Below, one piece after another: positions 1 to 6,449 of a stretch of 12,420 nt of DNA. The notes under the pieces were generated by a model, which was given only the letters and a program-made list of their open reading frames with translations, ran no database searches and was not told the DNA's origin. Position 1 is the first letter of the stretch. Each line of letters starts with the position of its first letter. The position numbers and the translations under genes are program-made. The stretch covers positions 1 through 12,420 of the forward strand of contig NZ_JABBDR010000271.1 of assembly GCF_018854495.1 (NCBI RefSeq), written 5' to 3'. Source of the DNA: Acidithiobacillus ferruginosus. Lineage in GTDB: Bacteria > Pseudomonadota > Gammaproteobacteria > Acidithiobacillales > Acidithiobacillaceae.

Positions 1-425
1 TGGAAATGCCGGGCGTCTTCCTCAAAGCCGTAGATAGGCGTCAGGTCGGCGCCGCCGCCGAACCACCACACTGGTCCCGCCGAGAAAAATCGGTAGTTCA
101 TGTGAACGATGGGGACGTAGGGGTTGCGGGAATGCAGTACCAGAGAGATGCCAAGGGCGGTGAAGGTCTGTCCCGCCAGTTCAGGGCGATGTGCGGTAGC
201 GGAGGGGGGAAGCTGGTCGCCATGGACTTTGGAGAAGTTGACCCCGCCTTTTTCCAGCAAAGCGCCGTCGGCAATCACCCGGGTGCGGCCGCCGCCACCG
301 CCGGGCCGTTCCCAAAGATCTTCGCGGAATTTCGCCGCGCCGTCCGCTGCTTCCAGGGCGTTGCAGATGCGATCCTGCAAGCCGCGGAGAAAGTTTTCCA
401 TTTCATCCAGGGATGGTTGTTGCAT
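1..425 (-). CDS. hemF: Oxygen-dependent coproporphyrinogen III oxidase, N-terminal part (partial at window edge)
   Basis: HemF converts coproporphyrinogen III to protoporphyrinogen IX by two O2-dependent decarboxylations in cytoplasmic heme synthesis. The 141 visible codons, about the first half of a usual protein of roughly 300 residues, carry family landmarks: the glycine-rich stretch [10 protein letters not shown] (41-50), [10 protein letters not shown] (61-70), [10 protein letters not shown] (77-86), the active-site segment [11 protein letters not shown] (95-105) with His98, then VHMNYRFF and [20 protein letters not shown] (119-138). The ATG at 425 gives an N-terminus ([20 protein letters not shown]) that aligns with E. 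coli HemF as I remember it. It has a GGGAG Shine-Dalgarno (433-437) with 7 nt spacing, lying over the end of the upstream gene. Only 4 nt separate it from the tsaC stop, so it is the last visible gene of the purH-purD-tsaC-hemF run and probably translationally coupled. No damage is visible; the gene simply leaves the window. Confidence 0.96.
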   Translation of the reverse strand, partial: MQQPSLDEMENFLRGLQDRICNALEAADGAAKFREDLWERPGGGGGRTRVIADGALLEKGGVNFSKVHGDQLPPSATAHRPELAGQTFTALGISLVLHSRNPYVPIVHMNYRFFSAGPVWWFGGGADLTPIYGFEEDARHF

Positions 426-429
426 GATT

Positions 430-990
430 TTACTCCCGTAAGACACGACCGCTGCGGGCATCGACAATGCGGCTGGGATGGTGTTGCCTCCCCAACCGTG
501 CCGGCAGTACCCACAGGGAGCGGCCAAAATAGCGGTATAAGGTGCGCAGGTCACGGGCCGGTTGTTTCCCCGCCGGATTGGCACTGGTGGAAACCATGGC
601 GCCGCCGAAGACCCGCGACAACGCGACGATAGCGGGATGGCTACTGATCCGCACCGCAACGCCCACATGGCGTCCGCGTATCCAGAAGGGAACCCGGGGC
701 GTGGCCGGGAGCACCAGCGTCGTGCCGGGCCAGAATCGCGCCAGCAGCGCCCGATCTGCACCTTGCGCAGACCAGTAACGCCGGGTTTCGGCTGTCCGGC
801 CTGCCACCAGAAGAACGCCTTTATGCCGTGGTCGCCCCTTCAGGGCCAGAATTCGGTGCAGGGCGCGGCGCCGGCGCGGGTCACAGCCCAGCCCCCAGAC
901 CCCTTCCGTGGGATAGGCGATGACCCCGCCGCGCCGCATCTGCGCAACCCCTCGGCGAATATCCTGACGACGCGGATGGCGGGGCAGCAT
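430..990 (-). CDS. tsaC: Threonylcarbamoyl-AMP synthase, Sua5/YrdC/TsaC family (short form)
   Basis: TsaC-type enzymes make threonylcarbamoyl-AMP from threonine, bicarbonate and ATP for the t6A37 modification of ANN-decoding tRNAs. The 186-residue product is the short single-domain YrdC form, without the C-terminal Sua5 domain. Visible signatures are [15 protein letters not shown] (24-38), the K51-x-R53 pair in [23 protein letters not shown] (86-96), VAVRISSHP (111-119), STSANPAG (134-141) and [10 protein letters not shown] (172-181). The ATG at 990 puts about 23 residues before the PTE motif, as in E. coli TsaC. There is no strong Shine-Dalgarno, but the start lies 15 nt after the purD stop, so reinitiation or coupling is likely. 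The protein is unusually arginine-rich. It sits between purD and hemF on one strand, a household operon position. The family is clear; the choice between symbols tsaC and yrdC is nomenclature. Confidence 0.94.
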   Translation of the reverse strand: MLPRHPRRQDIRRGVAQMRRGGVIAYPTEGVWGLGCDPRRRRALHRILALKGRPRHKGVLLVAGRTAETRRYWSAQGADRALLARFWPGTTLVLPATPRVPFWIRGRHVGVAVRISSHPAIVALSRVFGGAMVSTSANPAGKQPARDLRTLYRYFGRSLWVLPARLGRQHHPSRIVDARSGRVLRE

Positions 991-1005
991 CAGCCGGAAA
1001 CGGCG

Positions 1006-2268
1006 TCAGGCACGCCGCAGGCCGCGGTGGCCGATGTCGTGCCGGTACTGCAAGCCCGGCCAGCGGATATCGGCGACGGCGGCATAGGTACGTTGTTGCG
1101 CGATCGCCAGATTTTCTCCCAGTGCCGTGACGCCCAGCACCCGCCCACCCGCGGTGATGACGGTGCCGTCGCGCGTCTCAGTCCCGGCATGGAAGATTTT
1201 GACAGTATCCCCGTATGTCTCGTCGAGACCGCAGATGGGGTCACCCGTCTGTGGATGATCGGGATAACCGCCAGCCGCCAGTACGACGCAGAGGGCAGCG
1301 CGACTGTCCCAGTCGAGAGCCGTCGGCAGCAGATCGCCGCGGGCCGCGGTCAGCAGAAGCGTATAGAGGTCGGACCGCAAGCGCATCATCAGCGGCTGCG
1401 TCTCGGGATCGCCCAGTCGGCAGTTGAATTCCAGCACCTTGGGTCCGGCGGGGCCGATCATCAGACCGGCATAGAGAAACCCGCAGTAGGGTGTGCGATC
1501 TGTCCTCAATCCTTGCGCTGCCGGGCGCATCACTTCGCGCAACACCCGCTCGCTCATGGCGGTGTCGAGGATCGGGGTGGGGGAATAGGCACCCATGCCG
1601 CCGGTATTGGGACCCTGATCGCCGTCCAGCAGACGCTTGTGGTCTTGCGACCCCGCCAGCGGCAAGACCTGACCATCCACCACGATGGCGATGAAGCTGG
1701 CTTCCTCCCCCTCCAGAAATTCTTCGATGACGATGGGACCCCATTTCAGAAACTGGTACACAGCGGCTTCCGCTTCGGCGCGCTCCGCAGCCACGACGAC
1801 CCCTTTGCCGGCGGCCAGGCCATCGGCTTTGACCACTACCGGCAACGGCTGGTCACGCAGGTAGCCGAGGGCCGCGTCGGTATCGTCAAAACGTCCGTAA
1901 CGGGCGGTAGGGATACCGTGCCGCGCCATGAAGGCTTTGGCGTGGGCTTTGCTGCCCTCCAGCATCGCCCCGGCGGCGTTGGGACCGAAGACGGGAATGC
2001 CAGCCCGGCGCAGCGCATCACCTACACCCGCCACCAGAGGGGCTTCGGGGCCGATGACCACCAGCGTGACGTTCAACGCATGGGCGGCGGCGACCACCTG
2101 GTCGGCATCCGTCGGCTTCAGGACCAGATTGTGGACTTTGGCCTCGGCCGCCGTACCGGGATTGCCGGGCATACAGTAGACTTTCGCTACCTCCGCCGAC
2201 TGGGCCAGCTTCCAGGCGATGGCATGTTCGCGTCCGCCGCTGCCGAGGACCATGACTTTCGCGCCCAT
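1006..2268 (-). CDS. purD: Phosphoribosylamine-glycine ligase (GAR synthetase)
   Basis: PurD joins 5-phosphoribosylamine and glycine using ATP, the second step of de novo purine synthesis. The 420-residue product has the usual family length. It opens with the N-terminal nucleotide-fold motif [17 protein letters not shown] (5-21). The ATP-grasp core follows: [17 protein letters not shown] (144-160), [12 protein letters not shown] (181-192), the signature [20 protein letters not shown] (207-226), [10 protein letters not shown] (261-270) and the metal-binding strand [13 protein letters not shown] (279-291). The frame stays open upstream to 2364, but that would overlap purH. The ATG at 2268 has a GAGGAAA Shine-Dalgarno and lies directly before the conserved first strand, 13 nt after the purH stop. 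It is therefore the second gene of the purH operon and would be controlled by the purH leader. Nothing looks damaged. Confidence 0.98.
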   Translation of the reverse strand: MGAKVMVLGSGGREHAIAWKLAQSAEVAKVYCMPGNPGTAAEAKVHNLVLKPTDADQVVAAAHALNVTLVVIGPEAPLVAGVGDALRRAGIPVFGPNAAGAMLEGSKAHAKAFMARHGIPTARYGRFDDTDAALGYLRDQPLPVVVKADGLAAGKGVVVAAERAEAEAAVYQFLKWGPIVIEEFLEGEEASFIAIVVDGQVLPLAGSQDHKRLLDGDQGPNTGGMGAYSPTPILDTAMSERVLREVMRPAAQGLRTDRTPYCGFLYAGLMIGPAGPKVLEFNCRLGDPETQPLMMRLRSDLYTLLLTAARGDLLPTALDWDSRAALCVVLAAGGYPDHPQTGDPICGLDETYGDTVKIFHAGTETRDGTVITAGGRVLGVTALGENLAIAQQRTYAAVADIRWPGLQYRHDIGHRGLRRA

Positions 2269-2273
2269 CTGTG

Positions 2274-2280
2274 TTTCCTC
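2274..2280 (-). promoter_or_regulatory. Shine-Dalgarno of purD
   Basis: GAGGAAA on the minus strand lies 5 nt before the ATG at 2268. It decides the purD start against the in-frame upstream ATG at 2364, which lies inside purH and would add 32 non-conserved residues. Confidence 0.8.
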
Positions 2281-2281
2281 C

Positions 2282-3847
2282 TCAACCATGCCGGAAATGG
2301 CGCACACCGGTGAAGACCATGGCGATGCCGTGTTCATTGGCGCTGGCGATGACTTCTTCATCACGGATGGAGCCGCCGGGTTGGATGATCGCCTTTACGC
2401 CCGCCGCCGCCGCCGCATCGATCCCATCGCGGAAGGGGAAGAAGGCGTCAGAAGCCAGCGCCGCACCGTGCAGATCGAAGCCCAGTTCCAGAGCCTTGGC
2501 CACCCCGCATCTGGCCGCATCCACCCGGCTCATCTGTCCTGCACCGATGCCGACGGTCTGGCCTTCGCGGCCATAGACAATGGCGTTGGAGCGCACGTAT
2601 TTACCGACCCGCCAGACAAAGGCGAGATCACGGGCTTCCTGTACCGTCGGTGCGCGTTCCGAGACCACTTTCCAGTCCGCTTCCGCTTCCATGGCCTGGT
2701 CAAAGTTCTGTACCAACAGACCTCCCCGCACACGCTTGTAATCCCAGCCTGTCCGCCGCCAGGCGTTACCATCGTCAAAGGCGAGCACCCGCAGGTTTTT
2801 CCTTTTGGCCAGAATGGGCCGGGCATCGGGCAAAATAGCGGGCGCCAGTACCATCTCGATGAACTGATCGCTAATGAGTTCGGCAGTCTGGGCATCCAGC
2901 GGCCGGTTACAGGCGACGATGCCGCCGAATGCGGATACCGGATCGCCAGCCCACGCGCGCTGATAGGCGCTGAGCAGATCCGGCCCCACGGCCACGCCGC
3001 AGGGATTGCCGTGCTTCACCACGCAACAGGCGGGTTCGGCAAATTCCATCACCAGCGCGACGGCGGCATCACCGTCCCCGATGTTGTTGTAAGACAATTC
3101 CTTGCCCTGCAACTGATGGGCGTCCGCCAGTCCGCCGCCGCTGCCATCGCGGTAGAAGGCGGCGGACTGATGGGGATTTTCGCCATAGCGCAGATCCTGC
3201 GCTTTCTCCAATTGCAGGGACAGGGTCTGCGGGAAGGTTGTCCGGCTGCCATCGGGACCCAGACTGGAGAGATAGTTGGCGATGGCACCGTCATAGCGCG
3301 CCGTGTGGGCGAAGACCTTGGTGGCCAGGCGGAAGCGGGTACCGGCGCCGACGCCGCCGTAACTCTGTTCCATCTCCTGCAGTACGGCGGCATAGTCATC
3401 GGGGTCGACGAGGACGGTGACGCCCTCCCAGTTCTTCGCCGCAGCACGGAGCATGGTCGGGCCGCCGATATCAATGTTTTCGATGGCTTCTTCCAGTGTG
3501 CAGCCGGCGCTGGCGATGGTCTCGGCGAAGGGATAAAGATTGACGCAGAGGAGATCGATGGCGGGGATGCCATGCTCGACCATCTGCCGGGTGTGGCTGC
3601 TGTCGTCGCGCTTCGCCAGCAGTCCGCCGTGGATTTTGGGGTGCAGGGTTTTGAGGCGTCCCTCCAGCAGTTCCGGGAAACCAGTGTAGTCCCCCACTTC
3701 CTGCACCGCGATGCCATCGGCCATCAAGGCCTTGGCAGTGCCGCCGGTAGAGAGGATTTTTACGCCGAAATCCTGCAACCGCCGGGCAAATTCCACAACG
3801 CCCCGCTTGTCGGAAACGCTGATGAGCGCTCTGGTAATCTCACCCAT
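2282..3847 (-). CDS. purH: Bifunctional AICAR formyltransferase / IMP cyclohydrolase
   Basis: PurH performs the last two steps of IMP synthesis: formylation of AICAR with 10-formyl-THF and closure of FAICAR to IMP. The 521-residue product has the full two-domain layout. The N-terminal MGS-like cyclohydrolase shows [18 protein letters not shown] (7-24), [11 protein letters not shown] (31-41), [16 protein letters not shown] (62-77) and [16 protein letters not shown] (124-139). The transformylase shows [14 protein letters not shown] (219-232), [12 protein letters not shown] (251-262), the catalytic Lys278-His279 in [31 protein letters not shown] (466-477) and [15 protein letters not shown] (486-500). 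The frame is open to 3919, but the ATG at 3847 is chosen because conservation begins there and a GGAGG lies upstream at 3859-3863. The longer form would also translate through the terminator hairpin. It is first in the purH-purD-tsaC-hemF run and is preceded by an attenuator-like leader. Confidence 0.98.
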   Translation of the reverse strand: MGEITRALISVSDKRGVVEFARRLQDFGVKILSTGGTAKALMADGIAVQEVGDYTGFPELLEGRLKTLHPKIHGGLLAKRDDSSHTRQMVEHGIPAIDLLCVNLYPFAETIASAGCTLEEAIENIDIGGPTMLRAAAKNWEGVTVLVDPDDYAAVLQEMEQSYGGVGAGTRFRLATKVFAHTARYDGAIANYLSSLGPDGSRTTFPQTLSLQLEKAQDLRYGENPHQSAAFYRDGSGGGLADAHQLQGKELSYNNIGDGDAAVALVMEFAEPACCVVKHGNPCGVAVGPDLLSAYQRAWAGDPVSAFGGIVACNRPLDAQTAELISDQFIEMVLAPAILPDARPILAKRKNLRVLAFDDGNAWRRTGWDYKRVRGGLLVQNFDQAMEAEADWKVVSERAPTVQEARDLAFVWRVGKYVRSNAIVYGREGQTVGIGAGQMSRVDAARCGVAKALELGFDLHGAALASDAFFPFRDGIDAAAAAGVKAIIQPGGSIRDEEVIASANEHGIAMVFTGVRHFRHG

Positions 3848-3858
3848 AAATCCCACGG

Positions 3859-3863
3859 CCTCC
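3859..3863 (-). promoter_or_regulatory. Shine-Dalgarno of purH
   Basis: GGAGG on the minus strand lies 11 nt before the purH ATG at 3847, slightly long spacing. It lies downstream of the terminator hairpin (3885-3916), so the leader would act on transcription rather than by hiding this site. Confidence 0.7.
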
Positions 3864-3884
3864 GAAAAAGTGGCAGTCCAAACT

Positions 3885-3916
3885 AAAAAAGGTACGATCA
3901 GGAGACCTGTCGTACC
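3885..3916 (-). terminator. Rho-independent terminator within the purH leader
   Basis: On the minus strand GGTACGA (3916-3910) pairs perfectly with TCGTACC (3897-3891). Inside, CAGG (3909-3906) pairs with CCTG (3902-3899) across a 3-nt loop, leaving one bulged base at 3898. Six T residues follow at once (3890-3885). This 11-bp hairpin plus U-tract is a textbook intrinsic terminator, 37 nt before the purH start and after its promoter, which points to attenuation rather than the end of another gene. The nearest minus-strand gene upstream is pbpC, beyond the divergent plus-strand genes. Confidence 0.82.
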
Positions 3917-3920
3917 CAAA

Positions 3921-3934
3921 CCTCCTGATGGAGG
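3921..3934 (-). promoter_or_regulatory. Candidate anti-antiterminator hairpin in the purH leader
   Basis: CCTCC and GGAGG pair around a 4-nt ATCA loop on the minus strand. Forming this hairpin sequesters most of ATCAGGAG (3929-3922), the strand that would otherwise disrupt the terminator, so it should favour termination. Confidence 0.6.
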
Positions 3935-3985
3935 GAGCGTTTTTGCTCACGCCCGTGCAAACACACGCACCGGCGGAATGGGGCC

Positions 3986-4014
3986 ATTGTAAAAGAGCCT
4001 CCATTGGGATGCAA
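3986..4014 (-). promoter_or_regulatory. Predicted sigma-70-type promoter of purH
   Basis: On the minus strand TACAAT (3991-3986; 5 of 6 to TATAAT) lies 17 nt downstream of TTGCAT (4014-4009; the TTG core of the -35). An A at 3979 is well placed as start site. The promoter is back to back with the usp promoter, with only about 23 nt (4015-4037) between the two -35 elements. Confidence 0.62.
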
Positions 4015-4037
4015 GTGTACTGCGGACAACGCCGTCC

Positions 4038-4066
4038 TCGACAGATCTATGCGGATAATCTAATAT
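4038..4066 (+). promoter_or_regulatory. Predicted promoter of the usp-permease-TIGR02186 unit
   Basis: TCGACA (4038-4043; 5 of 6 to TTGACA), a 17-nt spacer and TAATAT (4061-4066; 4 of 6 to TATAAT) predict a start near 4073 and a leader of about 25 nt. GATAAT at 4054-4059 is a possible alternative -10 but has no matching -35. Confidence 0.5.
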
Positions 4067-4085
4067 TTCCGGGACTCCTCAGTAT

Positions 4086-4091
4086 GGAAGG
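4086..4091 (+). promoter_or_regulatory. Shine-Dalgarno of the universal stress protein gene
   Basis: GGAAGG lies 6 nt before the ATG at 4098 and supports that start. Confidence 0.65.
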
Positions 4092-4097
4092 CTGGCT

Positions 4098-4631
4098 ATG
4101 TCCGAGCATGTGATACTGGCGGCCGTGGATGGTTCGGAAAATGCCCTGCTGGCCGCAGCGGTGGCTGCGCGCTTTACCCACCTGCTGGGTGGTCATCTGG
4201 GTCTGGTGACGACCTTGCAGGTGCCGACGGTGCCCCTGGGGTTTGGCGGTGGGCTTTTTTCCAGCGATCTCAAAAACCGGCTGCTGGCGGATGCCCGCAT
4301 CGAGGCAGAAGAAAATCTGCGAGGTGTCGCAGAGCGCATACAGGAACACTGTGGAATTCTCTTGCCGGAATACTATCTGGTCGAAGGTGCTCCCGAGGTG
4401 GAAATCCCCAGGCTGGTCGAACAGGATCCGCATATCATCATGGTAGTGGTGGGCCAGCGTGGCTATGGCACCGAGAGCAGGCCCCTTGGTCTGCCGCATT
4501 TGCTGGGTGGCCTGGGCGCCAGACTGAGTCTGACGCTGAAGGTGCCGGTCCTGATGGTTCCGCCCGACACTCCGATGGATCAGATCTGTGCCGGCGTGAT
4601 GGTTTCTGTCAGATCCCCCGGGGACGCGTAA
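4098..4631 (+). CDS. Universal stress protein (UspA-like) with degenerate nucleotide-binding loop
   Basis: This 177-residue single-domain protein has the UspA layout. A first strand with the conserved acid reads VILAAVDGSENALLAA (5-20), followed by a helix, a long variable middle, VEGAPEVEIPRLVEQ (95-109) and the late strand HIIMVVVGQRG (112-122). It ends in LSLTLKVPVLMVPP (143-156). The ATP-binding consensus G-x2-G-x9-G(S/T) is only half present: GQRG (119-122) is followed by 14 rather than 9 residues and then GG (137-138) instead of GS or GT. ATP binding is therefore doubtful and a permease-partner or dimerising role is plausible. The ATG at 4098 has a good Shine-Dalgarno. The stop is 1 nt from the start of the TauE/SafE permease gene, so the two are almost certainly cotranscribed and coupled. 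The family call is firm; the specific role is unknown. Confidence 0.88.
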   Translation: MSEHVILAAVDGSENALLAAAVAARFTHLLGGHLGLVTTLQVPTVPLGFGGGLFSSDLKNRLLADARIEAEENLRGVAERIQEHCGILLPEYYLVEGAPEVEIPRLVEQDPHIIMVVVGQRGYGTESRPLGLPHLLGGLGARLSLTLKVPVLMVPPDTPMDQICAGVMVSVRSPGDA

Positions 4632-4632
4632 G

Positions 4633-5550
4633 TTGGAGCTTTTCCTCCCGGTCGCTCATATGGCGGTGAATATCTGGCTGATCATCGGCTTTGGTCTGAT
4701 CGTCGGCTTTCTCTCCGGTTTGACGGGGGTCGGTGGCGGTTTTCTGATCACCCCGCTGTTGATTTTTGTCGGCGTGCCACCCCTCGTGGCGGTGGGCACT
4801 GGCGCGGCGCAAATCGTTGGGGCGTCGGCTGTCGGCAGTTATGCGCACTGGCGTATGGGTAATGTAGACATGCGCATGGCCTTCATCCTCCTCGCCGGGA
4901 GCTGGATGGGCGGACTGCTGGGTGTGCATGTGGCGCGTATCCTGGATGCGTCGGGGTATTTTGGACTGGTGGTCACCTTCCTCTACGTCGGCCTGCTGGG
5001 ATTTATCGGCATCTCCATGCTCGTGGAGTCGACCCTCGCCATGCGCAGGGGCCATCATCCCGGTAAACACAAAAAGAAAGCGCGGGCAGGGATTTCCTGG
5101 CTGGATCGATTGCCCTGGCGGATGGAATTCCCCGTTTCCGGACTGCGCCTCTCCATTTTGGCACCTGTACTGCTGGGTTTTGCGGTGGGAATCATGGCGG
5201 CGCTGATGGGAGTGGGTGGCGGTTTCGTCATGGTCCCGATCATGCTGTATCTGCTCAAGATGCCGACCAGGGTGGTGGTAGGGACTTCGCTATTTCAGTT
5301 GCTGTTTACCAGCGCGGAAGTGGGCATTTTGCAGGCCGGCATGAACCACGCCGTTGATCCTTACCTGGTCCTGGCGCTGGTGCTGGGCTCCATATTCGGG
5401 ACACAGTTCGGTGCCAGGCTGGGGGCGCTGATGCGTGGGGAGCAGTTGCGTCTGGTGCTGGCGCTGGTGGTTATGGGCGTCGCCATCAAGATGGGCCTGG
5501 GGCTGGTGATTCCGCCCGAGCACCTCTACAGCATGGCACGAGTGGTTTAG
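4633..5550 (+). CDS. TauE/SafE-family membrane permease (putative sulfite or sulfonate-related anion exporter)
   Basis: This 305-residue polytopic membrane protein shows the two-fold internal repeat of the TauE/SafE family. Repeat 1 begins GFLSGLTGVGGGFLITPLL (25-43) with AVGTGAAQIVGAS behind it. Repeat 2 begins GIMAALMGVGGGFVMVPIML with VVGTSLFQLLFTS behind it. A hydrophilic basic loop (RRGHHPGKHKKKARAG) separates the halves; about eight hydrophobic segments can be counted. Family members export sulfite, sulfoacetate or related organosulfur anions, but the substrate here is inferred only by family. The start is TTG at 4633, one base after the usp TAA, with GGGGA upstream (4619-4623 region). 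The ATG at 4660 would remove nine residues and is the alternative. The stop TAG abuts the ATG of the next gene, so the three genes form a tightly coupled unit. Confidence 0.93.
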   Translation: MELFLPVAHMAVNIWLIIGFGLIVGFLSGLTGVGGGFLITPLLIFVGVPPLVAVGTGAAQIVGASAVGSYAHWRMGNVDMRMAFILLAGSWMGGLLGVHVARILDASGYFGLVVTFLYVGLLGFIGISMLVESTLAMRRGHHPGKHKKKARAGISWLDRLPWRMEFPVSGLRLSILAPVLLGFAVGIMAALMGVGGGFVMVPIMLYLLKMPTRVVVGTSLFQLLFTSAEVGILQAGMNHAVDPYLVLALVLGSIFGTQFGARLGALMRGEQLRLVLALVVMGVAIKMGLGLVIPPEHLYSMARVV

Positions 5551-6306
5551 ATGCGTCTGGTAAACCTTTGCCTCATGGGTCTCGCCGCGTTGATGACGGC
5601 ATGGGTGACCCCCGTGCTGGCGGCGGAGCCTCTGGTGGTCGGCACCAGTAACGACCTGGTGAAGGTCACCAGCCATTTTACGGGGCGGGAACTGCTGGTT
5701 TACGGTGCTCTCTCCCAACCGGGGCAGGTGATTGTCCTGCTGCGCTCTCCCGCAGCTACCGAGGCCATGTTACGCAAAACCCGGACTGGTCCCATCTGGC
5801 TGACGGGCGCCAAGGTGACGGTGACAGGTGCCCCCGGTATCTGGGAAATGCTCTCCTCAGCACCCGCAGACCAGTTGCTGCCCTTGGCGACCCGGCAGTT
5901 GCTCGGTCTGGACCCAGACTATCTGTCCCGGCAGGCCTGCTATCGGCCGGAGCCGGCGGACGTGGCTGCGTGGCAGCAGGCTTTTCTCAAGAACAAACTG
6001 CGCCGTCGTGACTATGTGGTGCAGTCGCAAGGGGTGCATATCGAGGGTGGCCAACTTTTTTCGGCCCGTATGGCCCTGCCGGCTTCTCTGCCTTTGGGGC
6101 GCTATACCCTGGATACTTTCCTGGTCCGTCACGGTCAGGTGGTAGCCAGACAGAAACAACATATCGAGGTACAGCAGACCGGCTTCCAGGCCTGGATCGC
6201 CCGTTTCGCCAGCCAGGATGGCTGGCTCTACGGCATCGTACTGACCCTGACGCTGGCTGCCATGGGGCTCGGTCTGGGTATCCTCATGCAGCGGCGTCTG
6301 AACTGA
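5551..6306 (+). CDS. Exported, C-terminally membrane-anchored protein of the TIGR02186 / Alph_Pro_TM type
   Basis: The 251-residue protein has an N-terminal signal peptide (basic MR, hydrophobic core, cleavage plausible after PVLAA near residue 25) and one C-terminal transmembrane segment (about 226-246, WLYGIVLTLTLAAMGLGLGI) followed by QRRLN. The bulk would therefore lie outside the cytoplasmic membrane, anchored at its C-terminus. The mature part contains LLVYGALSQPGQVIVLLRSP, GPIWLTGAKVTVTGAPGIW and, later, LPASLPLGRYTLDTFLVRHG followed by QKQHIEV. This is the arrangement I associate with the uncharacterised TIGR02186 family, which often neighbours TauE/SafE permeases. Its ATG directly follows the permease TAG (TAGATG), so translational coupling is expected, and a role as periplasmic accessory of the permease is the natural inference. 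No enzyme motif is visible. Family recognition is from memory and moderately sure. Confidence 0.82.
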   Translation: MRLVNLCLMGLAALMTAWVTPVLAAEPLVVGTSNDLVKVTSHFTGRELLVYGALSQPGQVIVLLRSPAATEAMLRKTRTGPIWLTGAKVTVTGAPGIWEMLSSAPADQLLPLATRQLLGLDPDYLSRQACYRPEPADVAAWQQAFLKNKLRRRDYVVQSQGVHIEGGQLFSARMALPASLPLGRYTLDTFLVRHGQVVARQKQHIEVQQTGFQAWIARFASQDGWLYGIVLTLTLAAMGLGLGILMQRRLN

Positions 6307-6345
6307 CTTCCCCGTGTGCTCACAGATCAGCCATTCCTGGAGGCG

Positions 6346-6373
6346 TTTAAAAGAAATGGCAAACTGCTATAAT
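6346..6373 (+). promoter_or_regulatory. Strong extended -10 promoter of the ODP-roadblock unit
   Basis: TATAAT at 6368-6373 is a perfect -10 and is preceded by TGC (6365-6367), making an extended TGn -10. TTTAAA (6346-6351; 4 of 6 to TTGACA) lies 16 nt upstream. Transcription would start near 6380, leaving an AT-rich leader of about 70 nt. The promoter lies in the 143-nt gap after the TIGR02186-like gene, which has no recognisable terminator. Confidence 0.72.
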
Positions 6374-6438
6374 ATTTTGATTTGGGTATTTTAACATTCT
6401 ATCGGGCTGCGCAAATGTCGGCCGATGCCACTTCCATC

Positions 6439-6443
6439 AGGAG
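6439..6443 (+). promoter_or_regulatory. Shine-Dalgarno of the ODP-like gene
   Basis: AGGAG lies 6 nt before the ATG at 6450, optimal spacing, fixing this start. Confidence 0.8.
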
Positions 6444-6449
6444 TTCATA

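Larger units (their letters stand above)
3848..3979 (-). promoter_or_regulatory. purH 5' leader: candidate transcription attenuator / riboswitch-like RNA
   Basis: The leader runs about 132 nt from the predicted start site near 3979 to the purH ATG. Read 5' to 3' on the minus strand it contains four structures. First is an imperfect hairpin, CGCCGGTGC (3975-3967) with GCACGGGCG (3958-3950), 8 of 9 positions paired, 8-nt loop. Second is a short GAGC/GCTC hairpin (3948-3935). Third is CCTCC-ATCA-GGAGG (3934-3921). Fourth is an intrinsic terminator (3916-3885). ATCAGGAG (3929-3922), covering the loop and most of the 3' arm of the third hairpin, is exactly complementary to CTCCTGAT (3904-3897) inside the terminator, giving an 8-bp antiterminator. 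The third hairpin, the antiterminator and the terminator are thus alternative folds. I looked for the ZTP (pfl) riboswitch core known upstream of purH genes and did not recognise it, so the signal sensed is unknown. Confidence 0.72.

Noticed and set aside
562..2313. 583-residue open frame on the plus strand
   Set aside because: It is antisense to tsaC and purD, which are unmistakable, and its product is low-complexity with no family motif. High GC keeps antisense frames open.
2219..3886. 555-residue open frame on the plus strand
   Set aside because: Wholly antisense to purH; composition is that of a codon-position shadow (periodic Gly, Ala, Gln, His) with no recognisable domain.
3947..3970. 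Seven-codon leader ORF (GTG to TGA, minus strand) in the purH leader
   Set aside because: There is no Shine-Dalgarno and no run of regulatory codons, and it coincides with the first hairpin, so a ribosome-dependent attenuator is not supported.
3848..3990. ZTP (pfl) riboswitch before purH
   Set aside because: The position is right, but I could not find the conserved G-rich and CCGCCUGGG-type core segments in the right order. A covariance search is the decisive test.
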